A DNA stretch of 64,000 nt from Thermosynechococcus sp. HN-54 (GTDB lineage: Bacteria > Cyanobacteriota > Cyanobacteriia > Thermosynechococcales > Thermosynechococcaceae). Below, one piece after another: positions 30,192 to 39,394 of the stretch (position 1 is the first letter of the stretch; the number at the start of each line of letters is the position of its first letter). A program made the translations under genes and the position numbers. The stretch covers positions 1,736,001-1,800,000 of the forward strand of contig NZ_CP098039.1 of the NCBI RefSeq assembly GCF_023650955.1, given 5' to 3'. The notes below the pieces were generated by a model. It did not search any database, was not told where the DNA came from, and saw only the letters and a program-made list of their open reading frames with translations.

Positions 30192-31555
30192 AGGGATTTA
30201 GCAGGTCTCAATTGCAGGCGATCGCGGGCATCGTCGCCCAGTTGAATCGTTACATCCGATGCTAGCACACCCGTACTCTCCACCCGCACTTCCCCAAATC
30301 CCAGCAATAACTGCACCCGACGCGCGGCCGCCAAGTCCCCCTGCTGAGCAATGATGCGCGTAATAGCAATGCGCTGAGGCAATGGCTCAGCAACCCACGG
30401 AGAGGGGTAGCCCGCGTTTTCCAGTTGCTGACTCAGGTGCACGACCAATGACTCTGGCAGGGTAGTATTTTGAATGGCAATCCGCACTTGGGCAGGGGTG
30501 CTCAAACCCGTTTCCCGTGGATCGGCAGTGGGGGTATCACGGAAATACTGATCCGTCAGCCAAGCAATCCGCCGGTAATCGGGCAACCAATAGCTGACTT
30601 CCACCTCATCAATTGTGCCGTTAAAGGTTCCGGGCAACATTAGAAACTCTACTCGCGATCGCGGCAAGCTGGTAAGGAATTGGCCCAAGCTCATCAGTTC
30701 TTCAACCGTTAGATTCGTATCCAAGTGTTCGCGAATAATACTGAGAATTTGGGGGGTACGGGCAAGGGTTTCCGGACGAGCCGTTTGCTCCATCAAGGCT
30801 CGCAAAAACATCTGTTGTCGCTGCACACGGCCAATATCGCCAAGGGCATCGTAGCGAAAGCGCAGAAATTGCAGGGCCTGGTTGCCATTCAGGTGTTGTC
30901 GTCCCGGCTGCAAATCAATGTAGAGGCGCTGACTGTCATCCCGATAGCGCATGGCTGTGGGTACATCCACCGTCACCCCCCCAAGGGCATCAATGAGTTT
31001 CTCAATGCCTTGAACGTTAATGCGCAAATAGCGATCGATGGGCACATCCCCCAACAGATCACTCACGGTTTCCGCCGCTAATACCGGGCCGCCGAGGGCA
31101 TTGGCTTCGTTGATTTTGGCATCCCCCCGGCCGGAAATAAAGGTCAGTGTATCGCGGGGAATTGACAGCAGCACTAAACGTTGCTGCACAGGATCAAAAC
31201 GTACCAGCAGAAGCGAGTCCGACAGTCCCTCAACGGAGTTAACCAAGGCATGGTAGGTAAGGTTGGAGTCGGGTGGTTCATCTAAGTCGGCGGTTAAAAC
31301 CTTGGAGCCAATGAGCAATAAATTCATGGGTTGATGGAGCCTTGTCCCCGTCCAGCGATCGCCCCGTTGAAACACCTGCCACTCCCGACTCGTGAGCGAT
31401 CGCTGCATTAGAGGCGTACTCTGACTCAGTAGCCCCCAGAGTGCCCCCAAGCTGCCGGAGAGCAGGGCAACCCCTATCCACAACACCAGTCGCCAAAATA
31501 AGACCCCCTCTTCAGGAGGAGCGGGCCATCGTCGGCGCTGCCATCGAATAAACAC
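30188..31555 (-). CDS. LytR-CpsA-Psr (LCP) family cell-envelope ligase with LytR_C domain
   Basis: 455 residues. A cytoplasmic Arg-rich start is followed by one transmembrane helix (about residues 23-45), then the LCP domain with the family arginines and aspartates in DSLLLVRFDP, SIPRDT, GVTVDVP and LRFRYD, and a C-terminal LytR_C domain (about 355-440). LCP proteins attach undecaprenyl-linked glycopolymers to peptidoglycan or to other acceptors. It is translated just ahead of the ROK kinase (4-bp overlap), which fits a role in envelope carbohydrate. The start is GTG 31555. Confidence 0.92.
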   Translation of the reverse strand: MFIRWQRRRWPAPPEEGVLFWRLVLWIGVALLSGSLGALWGLLSQSTPLMQRSLTSREWQVFQRGDRWTGTRLHQPMNLLLIGSKVLTADLDEPPDSNLTYHALVNSVEGLSDSLLLVRFDPVQQRLVLLSIPRDTLTFISGRGDAKINEANALGGPVLAAETVSDLLGDVPIDRYLRINVQGIEKLIDALGGVTVDVPTAMRYRDDSQRLYIDLQPGRQHLNGNQALQFLRFRYDALGDIGRVQRQQMFLRALMEQTARPETLARTPQILSIIREHLDTNLTVEELMSLGQFLTSLPRSRVEFLMLPGTFNGTIDEVEVSYWLPDYRRIAWLTDQYFRDTPTADPRETGLSTPAQVRIAIQNTTLPESLVVHLSQQLENAGYPSPWVAEPLPQRIAITRIIAQQGDLAAARRVQLLLGFGEVRVESTGVLASDVTIQLGDDARDRLQLRPAKSL

Positions 31556-31699
31556 TACTGCCTCGCCCCACTAAAATTCCCTTCAACCTACCATAAACCT
31601 CTCGCTTTGTTTGAGGGTTTTTGAGCGTTGCCAACACACACGAGTGGGCAAGATACAATACACAAATATCCAACAAATACGCAACGCATTGCTGCCAAA

Positions 31700-32710
31700 A
31701 TGCAATTTATTGACCTCGCAGAAATTCATGTCAAGGCCGGCAAAGGAGGCGACGGCATTATTGCCTTTCGCCGTGAAAAATATGTGCCTGCGGGAGGCCC
31801 CTCAGGGGGGAATGGGGGCAATGGTGGGTCGGTCATTCTCAAAGCTGTATCTCACTTGCAAACACTGCTGGACTTTCGCTATGCCCATGTCTTCAAGGCA
31901 GAAAATGGCCAGCGGGGCGGCCCCAATAATCGTACGGGTGCTTCTGGTGCGGATTTAATTATTGAAATGCCCTGTGGCACCATGGTCTGGGATGCCGAAA
32001 CCGACGAATTGCTGGGAGACCTCACTACCCCCGGTCAAACACTGCTGGTGGCCAAGGGGGGCAAAGGCGGTTTGGGGAATAAGCACTTCCTCAGTAATCA
32101 TCAGCGGGCACCGGATTATGCGCTGCCGGGTTTAGAGGGGGAAGAGCGGCATCTGCGGCTGGAACTGAAGCTACTGGCAGAGGTGGGCATTATTGGCTTG
32201 CCCAATGCGGGTAAATCCACGCTGATTTCTGTGCTGTCAGCAGCGCGACCGAAAATTGCCGATTATCCCTTTACAACCTTGGTGCCCAATTTAGGGGTAG
32301 TGCGTCAACCCAATGGCGATGGAACGGTGTTTGCCGATATTCCCGGTCTGATTGCCGGTGCCCACGCTGGCTTGGGATTGGGTCATGAATTTCTGCGCCA
32401 TATTGAGCGCACCCGCCTGCTGCTGCACTTGATTGATGCCACAGCCGAGGATGTGGTGACTGCCTATCAAACGGTTCAAGATGAGTTAGTGGCCTATGGT
32501 CACGGGTTGGGCGATCGCCCGCAAATCATTGCCCTGAATAAAATAGATGCCCTAGAGGCGTCGCAAATTGCGACTGTCCAACAGAGACTCACTGCCTATG
32601 TGGGTCAACGGGTTTTTGCGATCTCCGCTGTAGCCCGTGAAGGGCTAGAACCGCTTTTAGAGGCTATCTGGCAGCAACTGGGAGTCGGGGTGTCTCATCA
32701 GTACTGTTGA
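31700..32710 (+). CDS. obg: GTPase Obg/CgtA
   Basis: 336 residues from ATG 31700 ([19 protein letters not shown]). The glycine-rich Obg fold occupies residues 1-158 and the G domain follows: G1 GLPNAGKST near 166, G2/switch I PFTT, G3 DIPGL, G4 NKID near 284. No C-terminal Obg extension is seen, as is normal in cyanobacteria. Obg binds the 50S ribosome and links ribosome assembly with growth. The frame stays open further upstream to 31628, but the conserved N-terminus sets the start. The next gene begins 3 bp later. Confidence 0.96.
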   Translation: MQFIDLAEIHVKAGKGGDGIIAFRREKYVPAGGPSGGNGGNGGSVILKAVSHLQTLLDFRYAHVFKAENGQRGGPNNRTGASGADLIIEMPCGTMVWDAETDELLGDLTTPGQTLLVAKGGKGGLGNKHFLSNHQRAPDYALPGLEGEERHLRLELKLLAEVGIIGLPNAGKSTLISVLSAARPKIADYPFTTLVPNLGVVRQPNGDGTVFADIPGLIAGAHAGLGLGHEFLRHIERTRLLLHLIDATAEDVVTAYQTVQDELVAYGHGLGDRPQIIALNKIDALEASQIATVQQRLTAYVGQRVFAISAVAREGLEPLLEAIWQQLGVGVSHQYC

Positions 32711-32713
32711 AGC

Positions 32714-33135
32714 ATGTTAGCGACAAATACCTTAGGGAAAATGAGCACCAAGGCTAAAGGAGGCCGTATCTTAGGTGCGATCGCCCTTGGAAGCAGCCTT
32801 ATTCTTGGCCTTTGTCTGAGCAACTTAGCCCAAACGTCTGCACCACAGACACCGCTGCAAGAGCTGGCGAACCAAATTGAACAACTGCGGCAGCAGGGCA
32901 ATGTTCAGGCTGCCATTCCTCTGGCAGAGCGCTTTGTCCAGCTAGTGGAAAAAAAGCTTGGAAGCAGCCATCCCCTGTTGGCAGCAAGTCTTAACGAACT
33001 TGCAAAACTTCAAGTTGAGCAGGGCAATTATGCTGCTGCATTACCTCTTTATCAGCGAGCATTGACCATTTATGAGCGCAGTCTTGGGCCAGATCAACCA
33101 GAGCTGTCTTCCGTTCTCAATAACTTAGCTAACCT
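32714..33135 (+). pseudogene. 5' part of an IS-interrupted TPR-CHAT gene
   Basis: The first 141 residues: a signal peptide or anchor (AIALGSSLILGLCLSNLAQT, about residues 20-37), then the first TPR of the kinesin-light-chain type (NQIEQLRQQGNVQAAI, ALPLYQRALTIYERS, LSSVLNNLANL). The frame continues 10 codons into the IS and stops at 33166. Joining 33135 to 34234 restores the repeat unit LNNLANLYRAQGNYEAALPL without any frame change. ATG 32714 lies 3 bp after obg; ATG 32741 with AGGG upstream is an alternative. Confidence 0.93.
33127..33135 (+). repeat. Left target-site duplication of the IS (AGCTAACCT)
   Basis: AGCTAACCT occurs here and again at 34225-34233, directly bordering the two inverted repeats. 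Nine bases is typical of IS10/IS50-like members of the IS4 family. Confidence 0.96.
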
Positions 33136-33148
33136 CAGAAGTGTTGAA
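33136..33148 (+). repeat. Left terminal inverted repeat of the IS
   Basis: CAGAAGTGTTGAA, a perfect match to the complement of the right end. Confidence 0.96.
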
Positions 33149-33170
33149 TTCTGCAACAAAACTTAACATC

Positions 33171-34178
33171 CTAAGTGACAAGTAGCTCTGGCTGCCAATC
33201 AAAGCTCCAATGCACTATCGAGCAGCGGCGACTCAGTTCCAGTTGCAAATATCGCAATTTGTCTAATAGCTTCCTGCCAAAGTATTCAGGTATCTCCATT
33301 AGCTCTAAAATTAAGTACCCAATCAAAACCATATAAATCTGATTTATCACCCCATTCAAACTCTTCGTAATCAGCTTGTCTAATGATAAATGCATCTTTA
33401 GAAACTTCCATAAGTTCTCAATCCCCCACCGATGCCGATACAGCTCACTCACTTCCTCATCACTTAGATGCATTAGATTCGTCGCAATACGAAACTCTGT
33501 TCCATGCTCATCAAAAAATTGAACCACTCGGTATCTCTCATGATTGAGCTTCATTCTCATGTTATTCTTGATACGCACAACAAATAAACACTTCCTCTCA
33601 CTCAGCCGCTCTAAAAATCTCCAACTCGCAAACCCTCTATCCATGATGGCAACGGCATTCTCAGGGATCATTTCTAAAATCTCGTCTTGAAAGCTTAGGT
33701 CATGTCTCTCCCCAAAAGAGACTACTGCCTTACCCAGGATGTTCTCTGTTAAATCAAATCCTGTAATTAACTTCACTTGATGGTATTTGTAGAACCAAAA
33801 GAGCTTACTCGTCAGGGTAATGACGGTTGAATCAATAGGAAACAGCATCAGACTTGAACAACGATGTCTCTTGCGAGCTTGAGACATGAGATGAGTGTAA
33901 ATCCTCTCAAATAAGGTGGTTGTTCGAGTTTTGTTCGCCTTGGAAAACGTGGACATATCCACTGTAATCCCCGAATGATTCAAGCGATAAAATAAGGCTC
34001 TCATGCTGGTTAATCCTTGGTCGAGAATGTAGGTCAACCAGATTTTGAAGAACAATTGAGAGTTGAGGACGGGGTAGTCGCAAGGGCTGAGCTGCTTGAG
34101 AATAGACTTGACAAGAACTGAAAAAGATGCCATAGTAAGCTGATTAATTTTTCTTCTTTTGAGGGAAGAATACGACAT
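33171..34178 (-). CDS. IS4-family DDE transposase
   Basis: 335 residues, intact. The catalytic triad reads D116 (FPIDSTV), D180 (AIMDRGF) and E254 (WGIENLW). The IS4 signature Y-2x-R-3x-E-6x-K is present as Y247, R250, E254 and K261. It cuts and pastes the element by hairpin chemistry as known for IS10/IS50 relatives. GGGAAG precedes the ATG. Base use is AT-rich against the neighbours. All parts look functional, so the element may still move. Confidence 0.95.
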   Translation of the reverse strand: MSYSSLKRRKINQLTMASFSVLVKSILKQLSPCDYPVLNSQLFFKIWLTYILDQGLTSMRALFYRLNHSGITVDMSTFSKANKTRTTTLFERIYTHLMSQARKRHRCSSLMLFPIDSTVITLTSKLFWFYKYHQVKLITGFDLTENILGKAVVSFGERHDLSFQDEILEMIPENAVAIMDRGFASWRFLERLSERKCLFVVRIKNNMRMKLNHERYRVVQFFDEHGTEFRIATNLMHLSDEEVSELYRHRWGIENLWKFLKMHLSLDKLITKSLNGVINQIYMVLIGYLILELMEIPEYFGRKLLDKLRYLQLELSRRCSIVHWSFDWQPELLVT

Positions 34179-34211
34179 TTCTTCCCTTTTTTCTAGCCTC
34201 TTAAACTATCT

Positions 34212-34224
34212 TTCAACACTTCTG
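34212..34224 (-). repeat. Right terminal inverted repeat of the IS
   Basis: TTCAACACTTCTG, the inverted copy of the left end; the two ends diverge beyond 13 bp. Confidence 0.96.
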
Positions 34225-34233
34225 AGCTAACCT
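34225..34233 (+). repeat. Right target-site duplication of the IS (AGCTAACCT)
   Basis: Second copy of the 9-bp target; see the left copy at 33127-33135. Confidence 0.96.
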
Positions 34234-36382
34234 ATACCGTGCCCAAGGGAATTACGAGGCAGCATTACCCCTGTTTCAGCGGGCTTTGGCCATTGCCGAA
34301 AAGACCCTAGGTTCAGATCATCCAGAAGTAGCCGTTATTCTGAATAACATAGGCCTACTCTACACCCAGCAAAAAAACTACACCGCTGCCTTGCCCTTCT
34401 ACCAGCGAGCCTTGACCATCTTTGAGCGCGCCTGGGGGGAAAAGAATCCCTATGTGGCAACGACACTCAATAACTTGGCAAGCGCCTATCGAGAACAAAA
34501 AAATGATGCCGCTGCTCTATCGCTGTATCAACGTGCCCTGCAAATTCGCGAACAAATCCTACCCGCCGACCACCCCGATATTGCCGCTAGTTTGAATAAT
34601 CTAGCCACCTTCTATTTTGATCAGCGCAATTACTCAGCGGCACTGCCTCTCTATCAACGAACCTTAGCGATCGCGCAATCTCGCCTCGGGCAAAACCATC
34701 CCAATACTGCTGTTGCTCTTAGTAACCTTGCTGCTGTCTATTGGCAACAGGGGAATCTTGCTCAAACTCTTGCTTTACTGAAAACTGTCCAAGAGATTGA
34801 AGAAAAGAACCTGAGTGAAAATCTGATCGTTGGCTCAGAGGATTACAAGCGCAACTATCTGGCCACATTCCAAAACAGTACCGATGCCATTCTCACCTTG
34901 CATCTTCAGAGTCTTCCCCAGCATCCGGATGCCACTGCCCTTGCCTTAACAACCATCTTGCGCCGCAAGGGGCGGTTACTCGATTTTTTTAGCCAAAACC
35001 AAGCACGACTACAGCGGCAACTGGCTGCTCCCGACCAAGCCAAGTTTGAACAACTCACTCGACTACGCACAACCATTGCAAAGCGAGTCTTTGCCTCAGC
35101 AGAACCAGCAGCTTTATCCCAAGTGCAGCAGTTGCAATCGCAGGCCAATCAACTGGAAGCGGAACTGAGTCTGCGCAGTGCTGTCTTTCGGGAACTGGCT
35201 CAGCCGGTGACCCTCACCGCTGTCCAAAAGGCACTTCCTAGCAATGCAGCTTTGATTGAATTTATTCGTTATCGTCCCTACGATTTGAGGACTCAGCAGT
35301 TTAGTGAGCCTCGCTACGGAGTGTATGTATTGCGCGCCAGTGGTCAGCCCCTAGGAAAAGATCTCGGCTCCGCCGCTGAAATTGAGGCTCAAGTGCGTCA
35401 AACTCGTTTACGCTTGGCTGATCCGCGCTTACCGAAGGCTGAAATTCAACGGGCAGCTCAAGCCCTTGCCGCGCAGGTGATCACTCCCCTTCTTCCATGG
35501 CTCGGTGATGCAACGCACTTGCTGATTGCTCCCGATGGCGAGCTAAATACCATTCCCTTTCAAACCCTCGTGGATGCCCAAGGGCGCTACTTGGTCGAAT
35601 CCTATCTGATTACATTGCTTACCTCCGGACGCGAACTCCTCCGCTTCCAATCCCGGCCAGCGGCTGCCCATGCCCCCTTGATTATTGCTGACCCTAGTTT
35701 CGAGCATTCCCTTGGAAATTCCTCTAGCGCTCCATCTACCGTGCGTTCTCTTGATTTGCGGGGTTTGGCCTTTGCGCCCCTACCGGGGACGACTCAAGAG
35801 GCTCAAGCGCTCAAGCAACTGCTCCCCAAAGCCCAAGTGCTGACCCAAGCCGCAGCCACGGAAACGGCGGTCAAGGCGGCCAATTCTCCTCTGATTCTCC
35901 ACTTGGCTACCCATGGCTTTTTTCTCCCTAATTTCGGGGAGCAAGGGTTCCCTGAGAATCCGCTGTTACGGTCGGGTTTGGCCTTGGCGGGATTTAACCA
36001 ACGCCAGAGCGGTTCAGACATGGATGATGGGGTGCTGACGGCCTTAGAGGTGACCGGCATGAACCTGACGGGGACGGAGTTGGTGGTGCTCTCAGCCTGT
36101 GATACAGGACGAGGGGAGGTGGTCAACGGCGAAGGGGTCTATGGTCTGCGACGAGCTTTTACGTTGGCAGGGGCGCGATCGCAAGTGAGTACGCTCTGGA
36201 AAGTGGATGATCAGGCCACGCGCGAAATCATGATCGCCTTTTACCAAAACCTGCGCCGTGGCATGGGGCGGACAGAGGCACTGCGCCAAGTCCAGCTTCA
36301 GCGGCTTAAACAGGAATTGCCCTACTATTGGGCGGCATTTGTGTCCAGTGGCAACTGGTCTCCGATCCCATTGCCCCGATGA
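34234..36382 (+). pseudogene. 3' part of an IS-interrupted TPR-CHAT (caspase-like) gene
   Basis: About 715 residues follow the insertion: four to five more kinesin-light-chain TPRs, a helical linker, and a C-terminal CHAT domain (about the last 330 residues). The caspase-like dyad is visible as His in LHLATHGFF and Cys in VVLSACDTGRGE; the end YYWAAFVSSGNW is also typical. CHAT domains are caspase-fold peptidases (separase/HetF-related), often driven by TPR partners. The whole gene without the IS would be 2,571 bp, 856 residues. A first possible restart is TTG 34286, which would give a 698-residue TPR-CHAT protein without signal peptide, so residual activity in the cytoplasm cannot be excluded. 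Confidence 0.93.
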
Positions 36383-37656
36383 CGATGGTTCGCGCCATTC
36401 AATACCGCCTTGCACTGTGGTATGTGGGGGTGACAGCACTCCTGCTCCTCATCTTTGCCACAGGGTTCTTTTTCTATGTGCGGGGAACGCTGATTGAGCG
36501 CATTGATGACACCCTCAGCCATGTTGTAGAGGTGGTGAGTCGTTCCCTGATTATTGACACGGGCACGGCGGAAGCCATTGATTGGCAAACTAGTTTGGGC
36601 AGTAGTCCCCTTGCGGCGCTGGAGGAGGATCACATTGACCTTGAGGGGTTTACCCCAGATCAGCAGTTGGCTTGGAGCACGTTTTCAGAACCCCTTGATC
36701 TGCCCTTGCATCCCAGTCGGACGGCAGAAACGGTACAGGTGGGCGAGGATCGCTGGCTACGGCAGATGACGGTGGCCTTAGTGGTGGGCGATCGCCTACT
36801 GGGCTATTTGCGGGTTAGCCATCCTTGGTTTGAGGTGACCCAACCGAGTCAAGCCCTGCTTTGGGATCTGTTGGTCGGTATCACAATTACGCTGACACTG
36901 GTGAGTATTAGTGGTTGGTTCCTTTCACGGCTGGCGATCGCCCCCTTACAGCAGTCCTATGCCTACCTGAAGCAATTTACTGCCGATGCTTCCCATGAAC
37001 TGCGCAACCCCGTGGCCTTGATTCAAACCAATGTGCAAGTAGCCTTGGCCACTGCCGATCCAGAAACCCAACGTCAGCAACTCTTGGTGATTGAGCGCCT
37101 CAGTCGCCGCCTTAGCCGCTTGGTGGACGATTTACTGTTTCTGGCACGCCAAGATAGCGGCATGATTCCCCTGCAAGCCCAGCCCTGCCACCTTGATGCC
37201 ATCCTCCTAGGGGTGATTGAGGAGCAGACGCCTCTAATCCAGCAAAAACAACTGCAACTGGTGTTGGAGCTGGCGGATCCCCAGACCTCAGCAGCAGAGG
37301 CCTATCGCCTTTGGGGTAATCCCGATCACCTCAGCCGCTTGTTAACCAATATCCTCAGTAATGCGGTGCAATATACCCCTGCCGGTGGCCAGATTCAAGT
37401 GATGTTGGATCAGCAGGGCAAGTTTTACCGCATGGTGATTGCCGATAACGGACCGGGGATTCCTGCCAGTGACCTGCCCCGCCTGTTTGATCGCTTTTAT
37501 CGCCTTCAGGGTACAAAGTCCGAGGGAACGGGCTTGGGGCTGGCGATCGCCCAATCCATTGTCGAAGCCCATCGAGGTCAGATTCAAGTGACGAGCGAAG
37601 TCGGTCAAGGCACCTGCTTTACGATACTGCTGCCAGCGGAAATAAAAGAGATCTAG
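36379..37656 (+). CDS. Sensor histidine kinase
   Basis: 425 residues from ATG 36379, which overlaps the stop of the TPR-CHAT gene as ATGA (36379-36382); ATG 36385 is an alternative. Two transmembrane helices (about 13-34 and 162-184) enclose a periplasmic region of about 125 residues. Then come the H-box with H206 (ADASHELRNP), the N-box (NILSNAVQYT), G1 (ADNGPGIP), F-box (LFDRFYR) and G2 (GTGLGLAIA). It resembles RppB/NrsS-type kinases in layout. No response regulator is adjacent; the next gene is murJ. The coupling to the interrupted gene means the IS may lower its expression. Confidence 0.92.
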   Translation: MTMVRAIQYRLALWYVGVTALLLLIFATGFFFYVRGTLIERIDDTLSHVVEVVSRSLIIDTGTAEAIDWQTSLGSSPLAALEEDHIDLEGFTPDQQLAWSTFSEPLDLPLHPSRTAETVQVGEDRWLRQMTVALVVGDRLLGYLRVSHPWFEVTQPSQALLWDLLVGITITLTLVSISGWFLSRLAIAPLQQSYAYLKQFTADASHELRNPVALIQTNVQVALATADPETQRQQLLVIERLSRRLSRLVDDLLFLARQDSGMIPLQAQPCHLDAILLGVIEEQTPLIQQKQLQLVLELADPQTSAAEAYRLWGNPDHLSRLLTNILSNAVQYTPAGGQIQVMLDQQGKFYRMVIADNGPGIPASDLPRLFDRFYRLQGTKSEGTGLGLAIAQSIVEAHRGQIQVTSEVGQGTCFTILLPAEIKEI

Positions 37657-37722
37657 ATCGCTGGTACGATCATCGCCAGAGTTATCCCCAAATCAGCCAG
37701 TTTTATTAGGATTGCCCCCACT

Positions 37723-39288
37723 GTGGAAAAGAAATCGCGTTCGCTTGCCCACATTGCTACCATTGTTGCCATTGCTACGCTGTTGAGTAAACTTGTAGGA
37801 CTCGTTCGCCAGCAGGCGATCGCCGCTGAATTTGGCGTCGGTGCCGCAGTGGATGCCTACAGCTATGCCTACGTGATTCCGGGGTTTCTCTTTGTGCTCT
37901 TGGGGGGCATCAATGGCCCTTTCCACAGTTCGATTATCAGTGTTGTTCTCAAGCAGCCCCCAGAAAAAGTGGCTCCCCTTGTGGAAACCATCACCACCGT
38001 TGTGGGTGCCCTATTGCTGGTGCTAACCGCAATTTTGATGGTGCTGGCTGATCCCTTAATTCAACTGATTGCCCCCGGCGCCAGCCCAGAGATTCAAGCC
38101 TTAGCCGCAGAACAGTTTCGGATTATGGCGCCCTTGGCCGTGCTCTCGGGTTTGATTGGCATTGGCTTTGGCACGCTCAACGCCGCTGATCAGTATTGGT
38201 TGCCTTCCATTAGTCCCCTGTTGTCCAGCTTGGCGGTGATCATTGGGATTTGGTTCTTTGCCGATCAATTTGGCCCAGCGGTGCTCGCTTGGGGAACCCT
38301 AGCGGGAGGGGTGCTGCAATGGCTTGTACAAATTCCTGCCCAGTGGCAAGCGGGCATGGGCACCTTGCGGTTGCGTTTTGATCTCAAGCGCCCTGAAGTG
38401 CGGGAGTTAATTCAACTGATGGGGCCTGCCACTCTCTCCTCAGGCATGCTGCTGATCAGTGTCTATATCAGTCTCTTTTTTGCCTCCCAGTTACCCGTGG
38501 GCGCTGCTTCGGCGCTAAGTTATTCCCAACTCCTATTTCTCACGCCCTTGGGGATTCTCTCCAATGTGATTCTTGTCCCCTACATGCCCATTTTTTCAAA
38601 GTTGGCACAGCCAGAACACTGGCCGGATCTCAAGGAACGCATTCGCCAGAGTTTAGTACTCACTGCCTTGAGTATGATGCCCCTCGGTGGCATGATGGCG
38701 GCTTTGGCTCTACCGGCAGTGCGAGTCGTCTATGAGCGGCGTGCCTTTGACTTTGCAGCCTCACAACTGGTGGCCGCCCTGTTGGTCGTTTATGCCATTG
38801 GTATGTTTTTCTACCTTGCCCGCGATGTGATTGTGCGGGTCTTTTATGCCCTGGAGGATGGCCGCACACCGCTTTACATCACCCTCTGGGGATTGGGATT
38901 TAATGCCCTGTTTTGCTTTTTCTTTACCCAAGCCTTTGGCGCGGTTGGGCTAGCGATGGCCACTGTTGGGGTGAATAGCGTATCGTTTATTGCCCTGACT
39001 TGGATTTTGCACCGTCGTTTGGGGGGGCTGCCTTGGGGCGAACTGGTTGTGCCCTTGGCTGGCATTGCGGTGGCGAGTGTGCTGAGTGGTGGGGCAGGTT
39101 GGGGTGCCCTTAAAGGACTGGAATTGCTCTGGGGGCGGGAAGGCTTGGGGGTGCAACTGTTGCAGTTGGCGATCGCCGGCAGTGTCAGCTTGATTGTTTT
39201 TGCAGCGGCTATCTCGCCCCTAAATCTACCGGAGCTAGAGTTTTTCCTGAGCAAAGTACGGCGGTTTTTGCCCAAGCGATACCAGTAG
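37723..39288 (+). CDS. murJ: Lipid II flippase MurJ (MviN)
   Basis: 521 residues, about 14 transmembrane helices, MOP/MVF superfamily. The N-terminal family segment LLSKLVGLVRQQAIAAEFG with conserved Arg24/Arg-Gln pair, then GPFHSSIIS and RVFYALEDGRTPLYIT, fit MurJ. It moves lipid II across the plasma membrane for peptidoglycan synthesis. The start is GTG 37723. It ends 106 bp before dnaN and may have its own promoter in the 66 bp after the kinase gene. Confidence 0.93.
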   Translation: MEKKSRSLAHIATIVAIATLLSKLVGLVRQQAIAAEFGVGAAVDAYSYAYVIPGFLFVLLGGINGPFHSSIISVVLKQPPEKVAPLVETITTVVGALLLVLTAILMVLADPLIQLIAPGASPEIQALAAEQFRIMAPLAVLSGLIGIGFGTLNAADQYWLPSISPLLSSLAVIIGIWFFADQFGPAVLAWGTLAGGVLQWLVQIPAQWQAGMGTLRLRFDLKRPEVRELIQLMGPATLSSGMLLISVYISLFFASQLPVGAASALSYSQLLFLTPLGILSNVILVPYMPIFSKLAQPEHWPDLKERIRQSLVLTALSMMPLGGMMAALALPAVRVVYERRAFDFAASQLVAALLVVYAIGMFFYLARDVIVRVFYALEDGRTPLYITLWGLGFNALFCFFFTQAFGAVGLAMATVGVNSVSFIALTWILHRRLGGLPWGELVVPLAGIAVASVLSGGAGWGALKGLELLWGREGLGVQLLQLAIAGSVSLIVFAAAISPLNLPELEFFLSKVRRFLPKRYQ

Positions 39289-39394
39289 CTAGCTGCCATA
39301 GTATGCTAGAAGATCGGCCAATTCATGCGCCGTTGTTGCGATCGCCAACCTTGGATGACGTCCTCTCGTACCGTTCTCTGCCGTGGAGTCCACT

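Larger units (their letters stand above)
33136..34224 (-). mobile_element. IS4-family insertion sequence, 1,089 bp
   Basis: The element is bounded by perfect 13-bp inverted repeats (CAGAAGTGTTGAA at 33136-33148 and its complement at 34212-34224) and flanked by 9-bp direct repeats. It has a single transposase gene on the minus strand that nearly fills it. It is clearly more AT-rich than its surroundings and has no HIP1 octamer inside, both signs of recent arrival. It sits within a TPR codon array of the TPR-CHAT gene. Confidence 0.96.

Noticed and set aside
36328-36378. Longer start of the histidine kinase at 36328
   Set aside because: It would overlap 55 bp of the CHAT gene and add non-conserved residues; ATG 36379 in an ATGA overlap is simpler.
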